In this document: piece after piece, positions 1 to 6,006 of the stretch
Numbering within the stretch: the stretch's first letter is position 1
How the letters are laid out: the number at the start of each line of letters is the position of its first letter
Assembly: GCA_049509915.1 (NCBI GenBank)
Contig: JBEKZL010000369.1
Location: 1 to 6,030, forward strand
Length of the DNA: 6,030 nucleotides
DNA from: JBEKYD01 sp049509915
Lineage (GTDB): Bacteria; Acidobacteriota; Terriglobia; Bryobacterales; Bryobacteraceae
Direction of reading: 5' to 3'
Translations under genes and position numbers: made by a program
The notes under the pieces: model-generated
The model's database searches: none
Told to the model about the DNA's origin: nothing
The model's input: only the letters and a program-made list of their open reading frames with translations

Positions 1-1
1 T

Positions 2-2701
2 ACGCAGGCCGTCGATAATAGTCAGCGCACGGTCCTGGCGGGGAATATTCATCCCAAGGCCCTGGCTGCCAATGACCGGGGGCGAGTGGAGCCCTCGCTT
101 GCGATCTCTTTCATCACGCTGACGCTTGCGCCATCGGCGAGCCAGCAGGCCAACCTCGAGAAACTTCTGGTGGAACAGCAGACGCGAGGTTCTGCGAAAT
201 ATCATCACTGGCTGACGCCGGAAGAATATAGCCAGCGCTTCGGCGTGAGCGATGCCGATATCAGCAAGGTCACCCAGTGGCTTCAGGAGCAGGGCCTGCA
301 AGTCGTTTCAATCGCGCGCGGGCGGGGCTGGATCGCGGCAAGCGGAACAGCGGCGCAGGTCGAGGCGGCCTTTCAGACCGAGATTCACACCTACGTGGCC
401 GACGGCGAGACGCACTTTGCGAACGCGTCGGAGCCGTCCGTGCCCGCGGCGTTTGGCTCGGTGGTGAAAGGCATTCGCGGCCTGAGCGATTTTCGGATGA
501 AACCGCAACTGCGCGCTCCGCACGTCAAGCCTGATTACACAACGGGGACAGTCCCGACTCACGATATTGCGCCGGGCGATCTGGCTACGATTTACGACAT
601 CACGCCTTTGTACACGGCCGGAATCAACGGAACCGGGCAGAAGATCGCGATCGCTGGGCAAATCGAGGTCAATCTTTCCGACATTGAGCAGTTCCGCAGC
701 ATGTTCAATCTACCGGCCAACAATCCCCAGACGCTGCTGGTGCCAGGGTCGCCAAACCCGGGGAACAAGTCGAGCTCGGGCGATCTGGCGGAGTCGGACC
801 TGGATCTGGAATGGTCCGGCGCGGTGGCGTGGAACGCGACCATCATTTTTGTGTATTCCACCGACGTGATGACGTCGGTGCAGTATGCGATAGACCAGAA
901 ACTTGCGCCGGTGGTCAGCGTGAGCTATGGCTCATGCGAACCGGAGACGCCGGCGTCGGATATCGCTGCGTTCCAACAATGGGCGCAGCAAGCCACCGCG
1001 CAGGGGATCACGTGGTTCGCCGCGGCTGGCGACGACGGCGCGGCGGATTGCGCCGATACGCAAAATCCGGGGCTTGCGGTTGACCTTCCAGGCAGTCTGC
1101 CGGAAGTGACCAGTGTAGGCGGCACGCAGTTCGTCGAGGGGACCGGCACGTATTGGAGCCTCACCAACAACACCAATGGGGCATCGGCACTGTCCTACAT
1201 TCCAGAGACGACGTGGAACGATAGCGCGGAAGACGAGGAGCCGTCGGCGAGCGGCGGCGGCGCGAGCATTCTGTTTTCGAAACCTTCGTGGCAAACCGGT
1301 CCGGGCGTACCGAGCGACAACGCGCGCGACGTGCCCGACGTATCGCTGAACGCGTCGGACGATCACGACGGCTATCTGGTCTACACCAGTGGGAGCCTTC
1401 AGATTTACGGAGGGACTTCGGTGCCGGCGCCTTCGTTTGCCGGGCTGACGGTGCTTCTGAATCAAGAGATCGGCTCGGGCGGAGTGGGTAACATCAATCC
1501 GAACCTGTATTCGCTGGCGCCATCCGGTTGGGGCTTCGGCATGTGTCACGACATCACGACGGGCAACAACATTGTAACGGTACCTTGTGGTCGAAGAGAG
1601 CCGGCTTGCACGCCCACTCCGGTGGGGTACTACGCAGGCGTGGGCTACGATCAGGCGACGGGACTCGGGTCGGTGGATGCGTACAAGCTGGTGATGGGAT
1701 GGAACGGCGGGGGCACAACGGCGCCGGGTTCGGCCGCAAGCGTCACGCTGCTTAGCAATTTGAGCACAATGGCAGCCAATGACGTGGTGTATTTGATGGC
1801 GACGGTAACTTCGACGAATGGAACCACGCCGTCCGGGTCGATCTCGTTTTCGATGGGAGGAACTTCTTTAGAATCGGTCGTGTTGACCGGGTCGGCGGGC
1901 ACGGCGACGGCGGCGCTGGCGGTGAACGGCTTGCAGTTGCCGCTGGGTCCCGGAACGATTACAGCAACGTACAACAGCACCAACAGCGCGTCGGTAACGG
2001 TCAACGTGACGGCGTCCGGATCGGGCTCAATCGCCACGCCGGCGATCACCAGCGTCGCCAATGGAGCTAGCTTCAAACAAACCTTCGCGCCGGGATCGAT
2101 TCTGAGCGTGTTCGGATCGCAGCTCTCGCCCGCGACCCAGAGCGCGTCGACCGTGCCGTTGCCGCTTTCGACCTCTGGGGTCGCGGTGCTGGTGAACGGA
2201 ATCGCCGCGCCGCTGTATTACGTCTCTCCGGGGCAGTTGAACGTGCAGATTCCGTATGAGGCGACGGCCAACAGCACCGCGGTGCTGAGCGTGAACAACA
2301 ACGGGCAGGTGACCACGCAATCATTCCAGGTGGCTGCAGCGGCGCCAGGGATTTTCACAAACTCGGCCGACGCGCTGCTTCCCACGGCGACTGCGGCGGT
2401 GGGACAGGAGATCGCGCTCTACATCACCGGCGTGGGAGCCGTTTTTCCGGCGGTCTCGGATGGCGCAGCGCCTGCGGCGTCCACTGTGCTCGCGGACCTT
2501 CCGATGCCGGTGCAGCCAACGACCGTCACGATTGGCGGAGCCGTAGCGAAGGTCGACTTCATCGGCATTCCTTCGGGGCTGGTGGGCGTAACGCAGATCA
2601 ACGTGCAAGTTCCGAACGGGATCTCGACCGGCGCGCAGCCGGTGGTGGTGACGGTAGGCGGAGTCGCCAGTGCGCCGGCGACGATCACGATTACCAACTG
2701 A
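2..2701 (+). CDS. Sedolisin (S53) serine-carboxyl protease with Ig-like and Solibacter C-terminal domains, 5' partial
   Basis: A secreted, probably acid-active endopeptidase of the sedolisin/kumamolisin family. The frame is open to the left edge and the residues encoded before the GTG at 86 (TQAVDNSQRTVLAGNIHP) match the usual prodomain start, so that GTG is internal and the true start with its signal peptide lies off-window. Numbering residues from the codon at 86: pro-kumamolisin activation domain to about 137; catalytic domain about 155-540; Big_3_5-like Ig domain about 550-643; TIGR03437 domain about 653-869. The triad is Glu236/Asp240 (ExxxD in AESDLD) and Ser445 (GGTS), with oxyanion Asp316 (AAGDDGA). 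Calcium ligands are Asp489-Ile490, Gly518, Gly520 and Asp522. All key residues are present, so it should be active after autoprocessing. The C-terminal domains probably mediate surface or substrate contact (inference). The TGA stop is at 2699-2701. No partner gene follows closely. Confidence 0.95.
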   Translation, partial: TQAVDNSQRTVLAGNIHPKALAANDRGRVEPSLAISFITLTLAPSASQQANLEKLLVEQQTRGSAKYHHWLTPEEYSQRFGVSDADISKVTQWLQEQGLQVVSIARGRGWIAASGTAAQVEAAFQTEIHTYVADGETHFANASEPSVPAAFGSVVKGIRGLSDFRMKPQLRAPHVKPDYTTGTVPTHDIAPGDLATIYDITPLYTAGINGTGQKIAIAGQIEVNLSDIEQFRSMFNLPANNPQTLLVPGSPNPGNKSSSGDLAESDLDLEWSGAVAWNATIIFVYSTDVMTSVQYAIDQKLAPVVSVSYGSCEPETPASDIAAFQQWAQQATAQGITWFAAAGDDGAADCADTQNPGLAVDLPGSLPEVTSVGGTQFVEGTGTYWSLTNNTNGASALSYIPETTWNDSAEDEEPSASGGGASILFSKPSWQTGPGVPSDNARDVPDVSLNASDDHDGYLVYTSGSLQIYGGTSVPAPSFAGLTVLLNQEIGSGGVGNINPNLYSLAPSGWGFGMCHDITTGNNIVTVPCGRREPACTPTPVGYYAGVGYDQATGLGSVDAYKLVMGWNGGGTTAPGSAASVTLLSNLSTMAANDVVYLMATVTSTNGTTPSGSISFSMGGTSLESVVLTGSAGTATAALAVNGLQLPLGPGTITATYNSTNSASVTVNVTASGSGSIATPAITSVANGASFKQTFAPGSILSVFGSQLSPATQSASTVPLPLSTSGVAVLVNGIAAPLYYVSPGQLNVQIPYEATANSTAVLSVNNNGQVTTQSFQVAAAAPGIFTNSADALLPTATAAVGQEIALYITGVGAVFPAVSDGAAPAASTVLADLPMPVQPTTVTIGGAVAKVDFIGIPSGLVGVTQINVQVPNGISTGAQPVVVTVGGVASAPATITITN

Positions 2702-2776
2702 CCGGCGCTCGCTTTACTCGACTCGGCTGGCCGAAGAACATCACGTCGAGCTTTTCGACTTAGCGGTACGCTGGAC

Positions 2777-2798
2777 GGGCGGCTGGCCGCAGCCACCC
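2777..2798 (+). other. Hairpin downstream of the sedolisin gene
   Basis: An imperfect inverted repeat lies 75 bases past the sedolisin stop: GGG, one mismatch, GGCTG, loop GCCG, CAGCC, then CCC. A smaller hairpin, GTCGA/TCGAC, is at 2745-2759. Neither is followed by a T run, so they are not standard intrinsic terminators. They could protect the mRNA 3' end or be chance in G+C-rich DNA. The rest of 2702-2940 holds no gene I can support. Confidence 0.3.
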
Positions 2799-2927
2799 GA
2801 TTGCGTCCAGTGGCGCAACCCCCAGCACGACGGGACTGTCTTCCGAGCACGTAATCCGGCTAAAAGCATCAAAGGCTGAAAGGGAGCACGATAGAAAGTT
2901 GAATACTGGAAATACAGAACCCGAAGC

Positions 2928-2931
2928 GGAG
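2928..2931 (+). promoter_or_regulatory. Ribosome binding site that sets the CheB-like start
   Basis: GGAG sits nine bases before the ATG at 2941. An in-frame TTG at 2935 would have only three bases of spacing, so the ATG is the better start. Confidence 0.5.
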
Positions 2932-2940
2932 TGATTGCCC

Positions 2941-3537
2941 ATGAAAGCTAAGAGCGCTGCAAGAGATTTTCCTGTCGTTTGCGTGGGCGGTTCCGCCGGT
3001 GGACTCGACGCCTATACCCGGTTACTAAGGCATCTGCCGGCCAATATGGGGGTTGCTATTGTCATTGTTAATCACCTGAGGACCGTAGCCACCTTGCTCC
3101 ACGAAATTCTCCCACGCTACACCGCGATGCCGGTTGAACTCATCACGGAAAAACTACTCATACAGCCCAACCGTGTTTTCGTCATCCCAGAACAGCGTGA
3201 TTTGCACGTTCTCGATGGAGAGTTCCGTCTAAAGCCGATATCGAAGCCGAGGGGATGGCCCGACGTGATTACGGTCTTTCTGCGTTCCCTAACGAAGCAC
3301 TGGGGCGGCAAACTTATCGCTGTCATTGTCTCCGGCTATGATGGCGATGGGGCAGCGGCGCTGTGCGGCATAAGAGAAGTGGGAGGCATCACAATCGCGC
3401 AGAAGCTCGACACCGCCGGGCAGCCGGATATGCCTGAGAGCGCAATAGCGAGCGGCTGTATAGATTTTGTTCTTTCACCTGAAGATATCGCTCAAGAAAT
3501 TGTCCGCATTGCGCACGCGGCTTCAGCGGTTCAGTGA
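2941..3537 (+). CDS. Stand-alone CheB-type protein-glutamate methylesterase domain
   Basis: A 198-residue protein that is essentially only the CheB catalytic domain (CheB_methylest family), which hydrolyses glutamyl methyl esters and deamidates glutamines on chemoreceptors. It starts with a Rossmann-like strand and nucleophile loop, VGGSAGG, giving Ser18. His45 lies in VNHL, where CheB has QH, and Asp136 lies in SGYDGDGA, where CheB has GMGxDGA. The MPESAIASG segment near residues 163-172 matches the conserved MPxxAIxxG. The sequence most resembles the CheB module found at the N terminus of CheB-CheR-PAS fusion proteins. There is no N-terminal receiver domain, so phosphorylation control is absent, and no cheR, receptor or kinase gene is in view. 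Its DNA is poorer in G+C (61 of 120 bases in 3061-3180, against 83 of 120 in 1021-1080 plus 1321-1380 of the protease gene), hinting at a separate origin. The real substrate is unknown. The stop is TGA at 3535-3537. Confidence 0.88.
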   Translation: MKAKSAARDFPVVCVGGSAGGLDAYTRLLRHLPANMGVAIVIVNHLRTVATLLHEILPRYTAMPVELITEKLLIQPNRVFVIPEQRDLHVLDGEFRLKPISKPRGWPDVITVFLRSLTKHWGGKLIAVIVSGYDGDGAAALCGIREVGGITIAQKLDTAGQPDMPESAIASGCIDFVLSPEDIAQEIVRIAHAASAVQ

Positions 3538-3789
3538 GTTCCATATTGCGTGCCATAAGGGTCTCTTGAAGCTTCGCCGCCAGTCTCGGGCAAGAAGTGA
3601 TGTCGACGCCCGGCAACCGTGTTGCGATTCGGACGCCCAAAACGGCAGACAGTTCATCGGGACCGGCCGTAGATGGCTGCGCTTCAGGTGTTCCGACATT
3701 GGTACACAGCCAAAGAGAGTCTCATCGGCGGCCCCAGGCGGAACGCCACCCAGCGGAAAATCACGCCGGAGCACCCAGGCTGTTCTCAT

Positions 3790-3828
3790 GGATGGTTTAA
3801 CATCCCCTTGTGCTCCGCAAAGCAGGGG
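3790..3828 (+). other. Two overlapping, mutually exclusive hairpins
   Basis: GGATG at 3790-3794 can pair with CATCC at 3801-3805 around a GTTTAA loop. CCCCT at 3804-3808 can pair with AGGGG at 3824-3828. The two share bases 3804-3805, so only one can form fully at a time. No T run follows, so this is not a standard terminator. It could be part of a structured RNA or chance. Confidence 0.25.
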
Positions 3829-4350
3829 AGACGGCAAGAACCCTGCACCGCATTTTGAGTCGGCAGACTGCTCCAGGCCTTTCCTGGTTCTGATTTGGTC
3901 ATGCTAAGGCGCTCGAACCTTTGCCTTCCTGACGCCGTCCTCCTTCGGTCGGCAACACCGGGGCAAAACAGCAAATAGACCCCGTAGGTCCGTCAGCGCG
4001 ATTTTCGTTCCGGCCTCCGATTATGACCAGCACGTTTTTGGCCGCCCAGGGGAAAAAGGCGACGATTGTAACCCTATCTGATATGACGGTGGCCGAAGCC
4101 TGAAAGCTGGGTTGCTTTGCCGCCCGAACGCTGACGTCGGCCTTCCACCTCGAGTTCGCGCTTCGTTAGCCCGCCACGAACATAGCCCTGGAAGGAGAGT
4201 ATTCTCGCCTCTGGCGGCCCAGCGGATTATGATCCATTTGAAACCCGTGCGAGACTCAATCGTAGCAGCGTGAATGTGGCCGCACAGTCTTTCTGCAGGG
4301 GCCGTCGTGTCTGATGGCAATATTTGCAGTCTCCGGAACGGCTTTCGGGC

Positions 4351-4356
4351 TAGAAT
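4351..4356 (+). promoter_or_regulatory. Possible -10 element for the AI-2E family gene
   Basis: TAGAAT matches the sigma-70 -10 consensus at five of six bases and lies 17 bases before the ATG at 4374. The best -35-like match, TTGCAG at 4324-4329, is 21 bases upstream, which is too far to be ideal. If used, transcription would begin about 11 bases before the start codon, giving a very short leader, in agreement with the absence of a Shine-Dalgarno sequence there. Confidence 0.4.
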
Positions 4357-4373
4357 GAACTCGGCGCCTCATT

Positions 4374-5414
4374 ATGCTCGGGATTGAGCTTCGCGCGGTG
4401 CGCTACACCTGGACGGCGGCACTGGTGCTGTTAGTGTTGTGGCTGGTCTATCTGCTCCGCTCCACGCTGTTCCTCTTCATCCTGGCGGTGCTGTTCGCCT
4501 ACCTTTTGGCGCCCCTGGTGAACCTGGTGGACCGCTTTCTTCCCGCCAGCAAGACGCGCACGCGCACACCGGCCCTGGCGTTAGCGTATGTGATCGTCGT
4601 GGGACTGGTGGTTCTGGCGGGGATTCTGATAGGCACACGGGTGGTGGAGCAAGCGACGGAACTGGCGCAGAGATTCCCTCACATTCTCGAGCGTTGGGAG
4701 GCATCTTTTCAGACGAAAGTGCCGGACTCGCTAAAGACGCAGTTGGTCGTGCGGTTCAACGAGCTGATCGCCGCCCTGCCGGAATACGGCCTGAGATTTC
4801 TGGCACTTATGGGCAACCTGATCTATGTGGTGATCATACCGGTTCTGGCCTTCCTGTGCCTGAAGGATGGACCTCTGATGCGGCAGCACATCCTGGATCT
4901 GGTGGGACCGGGGCCGCGGCGCGCCCTGCTGGACGACGTCCTGGCCGATATGCATCTGTTGCTGGGCCACTACATGCGGGCGCTGCTGATGCTGTCGGCC
5001 ATCGGGTTCGTAGCGTACAGCGTTTTCCTCTCGGTGCTGGGCGTCCGCTACGGCATTCTGCTGGGTGTACTGGCGGGTGCACTGGAGTTTATCCCGATGA
5101 TCGGGCCGTTGGCGGCGGCGGCGATTGTCATCCTGATTGGGGGCGCTTTCAGCGGCCACCTGCTGCCCATCCTGATCTTCATCGTAGCCTTCCGCATGTT
5201 TCAGGATTACTTGGTATGCCCGCACGTGATGCGACACGGTGTGCAACTTCATCCGCTGCTGGTGCTGTTCGGCGTCTTCGCAGGTGCGGAGTTGGCGGGT
5301 GTCGCGGGAACCTTCTTGTCGGTGCCGGTGCTGGCACTGGTGCGGGTTTTGTACCTGCGGATCTACCAGGTGCGCCAGCAGGCGCAGGCGAAGATGGAAT
5401 ACCGTCTGGATTGA
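4374..5414 (+). CDS. AI-2E/PerM-family (UPF0118) membrane transporter
   Basis: A 346-residue polytopic inner-membrane protein of the AI-2E transporter family (PF01594; relatives include TqsA, YdiK and PerM), normal in length. Hydrophobic segments are near residues 13-28, 31-53, 66-88, 142-163, 202-222, 224-250, 251-273 and 294-326. The polar, amphipathic stretch at about 89-140 is the usual soluble region of this family. Family marks are EFIPMIGP at 238-245, QDYLVCPHVM at 277-286 and the C-terminal LHPLLVLFGVFAGAELAGVAG run followed by SVPVLALVRVL. Members export signalling molecules or exchange ions; the substrate cannot be told from sequence, and the autoinducer label should not be taken literally. 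The ATG at 4374 has no clear ribosome site but the hydrophobic N terminus fits it. It is a lone gene facing the HU-like gene, with 68 bases between their stops. Confidence 0.92.
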   Translation: MLGIELRAVRYTWTAALVLLVLWLVYLLRSTLFLFILAVLFAYLLAPLVNLVDRFLPASKTRTRTPALALAYVIVVGLVVLAGILIGTRVVEQATELAQRFPHILERWEASFQTKVPDSLKTQLVVRFNELIAALPEYGLRFLALMGNLIYVVIIPVLAFLCLKDGPLMRQHILDLVGPGPRRALLDDVLADMHLLLGHYMRALLMLSAIGFVAYSVFLSVLGVRYGILLGVLAGALEFIPMIGPLAAAAIVILIGGAFSGHLLPILIFIVAFRMFQDYLVCPHVMRHGVQLHPLLVLFGVFAGAELAGVAGTFLSVPVLALVRVLYLRIYQVRQQAQAKMEYRLD

Positions 5415-5446
5415 GGCGCCAGAGGCAAGACTCGTCTAATCTAATA

Positions 5447-5481
5447 GGTGCCGGTGCGCGCCTGGTAAACGGTGTCGGTGC
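5447..5481 (+). repeat. Imperfect 11-bp direct repeat between the convergent genes
   Basis: GGTGCCGGTGC at 5447-5457 recurs as GGTGTCGGTGC at 5471-5481, with one mismatch and 24 bases between starts. It fills most of the gap between the transporter stop and the HU-like stop. It is not a terminator-like structure. It could mark a small duplication or be decayed 3' sequence of the HU-like gene. Confidence 0.35.
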
Positions 5482-5482
5482 T

Positions 5483-5680
5483 CTAAAGTTTTGGATTGCG
5501 TGCAATGCGGCCTCGTCTTTGGCGCGTGTGGAAGCTCCCGAATCCGCGAATTTCAATCTTGTCCCCGGATCTCAGGGCACGGACGATGCTGTCAAAGATG
5601 GCGCGAACGACGACGTCGGATTCCTTCAGGGGTATTCCGATGGCTTGGTAAACTTCTTCGGTCAGATCGGCCCTCGTCAT
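5483..5680 (-). CDS. HU/IHF-family DNA-binding protein, truncated at the C terminus
   Basis: A 65-residue protein matching the first two thirds of HU (Bac_DNA_binding family), a nucleoid protein that bends DNA as a dimer. The opening MTRADLTEEV is the usual helix 1 start, residues 18-38 form helix 2 of the dimer core, and KIEIRGFGSF at 41-50 is the beta-sheet core signature. The basic arm follows (RQRRGRIARNP), ending with Pro63, the residue that intercalates into DNA in HU. A TAG two codons later removes the returning arm strand and C-terminal helix, about 25 residues of a usual 90. I chose the ATG at 5680 because MTxADL is the family start and GGGGG (5689-5693) lies eight bases upstream; a GTG at 5689 would add MCQ. 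The sequence downstream shows no missing C terminus in any frame. It may be a pseudogene or an unusual short form. Confidence 0.82.
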   Translation of the reverse strand: MTRADLTEEVYQAIGIPLKESDVVVRAIFDSIVRALRSGDKIEIRGFGSFHTRQRRGRIARNPKL

Positions 5681-5698
5681 CTGGCACACCCCCGCTGG

Positions 5699-5712
5699 AT
5701 CACAGTATCACA
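5699..5712 (-). promoter_or_regulatory. TGTGAT direct repeat with extended -10, HU-like gene promoter
   Basis: On the minus strand TGTGAT occurs twice, separated by AC. The stretch TGT-GATACT (5712 down to 5704) reads as an extended -10 (TGn then GATACT, four of six matches). No -35 match lies at the right distance. Transcription would begin near 5697, leaving a leader of about 17 bases containing the GGGGG ribosome site. The repeat abuts the ATG at 5713 of the divergent small frame, so a regulator bound here would affect both directions (inference). Confidence 0.35.
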
Positions 5713-5907
5713 ATGTCGGTGCGGTCCCCGGTCTGCCCATTTTGCCGCGTGACCGCGATAGCGAGAGGCTATCAAATTATCGAGGCCTGCGAGAGTCTTC
5801 ACGCTCCGAGGTATTCAGCAGCGCGCCGGGGACGCGGAAACTGCAGGGTCTGCGGTTGCCGGGACACGAAGCCCGGGCAGTTGGAAAGCACCAACCCGGT
5901 CCGCTAA
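5713..5907 (+). CDS. Possible small zinc-ribbon-like protein with two CxxC pairs
   Basis: An ATG-started frame of 64 codons ending in TAA at 5905-5907. It has CPFC (Cys8, Cys11) and CRVCGC (Cys44, Cys47, Cys49) separated by 32 residues, the layout of a four-cysteine zinc ribbon; the middle is basic (RRGRG). The two pairs are reminiscent of small zinc-ribbon proteins in which a CPxC near the start is followed about 30 residues later by CxxCG. No clear ribosome site precedes the ATG; GGA at 5697-5699 is too far. About 73% of third codon positions are G or C, modest support for coding. It runs divergently from the HU-like gene with 32 bases between starts. It could be a chance frame in G+C-rich DNA; I do not assign a function. 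Confidence 0.35.
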   Translation: MSVRSPVCPFCRVTAIARGYQIIEACESLHAPRYSAARRGRGNCRVCGCRDTKPGQLESTNPVR

Positions 5908-5952
5908 TCCGCGAACGCCTCACACAGCCACGTATCTCCGCTCATCCGGCGG

Positions 5953-5975
5953 TGCTACACTCATCTCGGGAGGAA
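5953..5975 (+). promoter_or_regulatory. Extended -10 and Shine-Dalgarno-like stretch near the right edge
   Basis: TGC-TACACT (5953-5961) fits an extended -10 on the plus strand, with TACACT matching TATAAT at four of six bases. GGGAGGAA (5968-5975) is a strong Shine-Dalgarno-like sequence. No start codon lies 5-12 bases after it, so either it is not used or the leader is longer. Together they suggest rightward transcription into the next, unseen gene. Confidence 0.35.
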
Positions 5976-6006
5976 GCAGCGCGAAGCCGGCCCAGAAGTT
6001 TGACGC

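Larger units (their letters stand above)
3538..4373 (+). other. Gene-poor region between the CheB-like gene and the transporter
   Basis: About 836 bases with no convincing coding sequence on either strand. The open frames present (for example minus 4021-4320 and 3523-3837, plus 3467-3907) lack recognisable domains, good ribosome sites and sensible composition. Seen here: overlapping hairpins near 3790-3828, a minus-strand segment at 4146-4169 that reads LTKRELEV like the start of a LuxR-type HTH domain, and the promoter-like TAGAAT just before the next gene. It may be decayed coding DNA or hold an unannotated small RNA, but the sequence alone does not settle this. Confidence 0.6.

Noticed and set aside
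932..1549. 205-residue minus-strand frame inside the protease gene
   Set aside because: It is an Arg/Ala-rich antisense shadow over the catalytic domain, whose sense frame has all active-site residues.
2670..2879. 69-residue plus-strand frame past the protease stop, with a Trp-rich stretch (RWTGGWPQPPD)
   Set aside because: Its start lies inside the protease gene and there is no ribosome site or recognised family. It could be a remnant, but I cannot support it as a gene.
3903..3925. GGTTCGAG on the minus strand, resembling a tRNA T-loop
   Set aside because: The flanking bases give only a four-pair stem with an eight-base loop, and no acceptor, anticodon or D arm is visible around it.
3904..4166. 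Minus-strand stretch open for about 87 codons, including VLVIIGGRN
   Set aside because: It has no usable start codon near its beginning and no domain; a chance open frame is more likely.
4021..4320. 99-residue minus-strand frame in the gene-poor region
   Set aside because: It has a TTG start without a ribosome site, Arg/Ser/Pro-rich composition and no recognisable domain.
4355..4387. Ten-codon frame overlapping the transporter start, as a possible leader peptide
   Set aside because: Its ATG overlaps the proposed -10 element, so it would not be transcribed from that promoter, and it has no ribosome site.
4439..5752. Long 437-residue frame on the plus strand overlapping the transporter and the HU-like gene
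   Set aside because: It is the +1 shadow of the transporter, rich in Gly, Arg and Pro with no domain, and it crosses two genes recognised on firm motif grounds.
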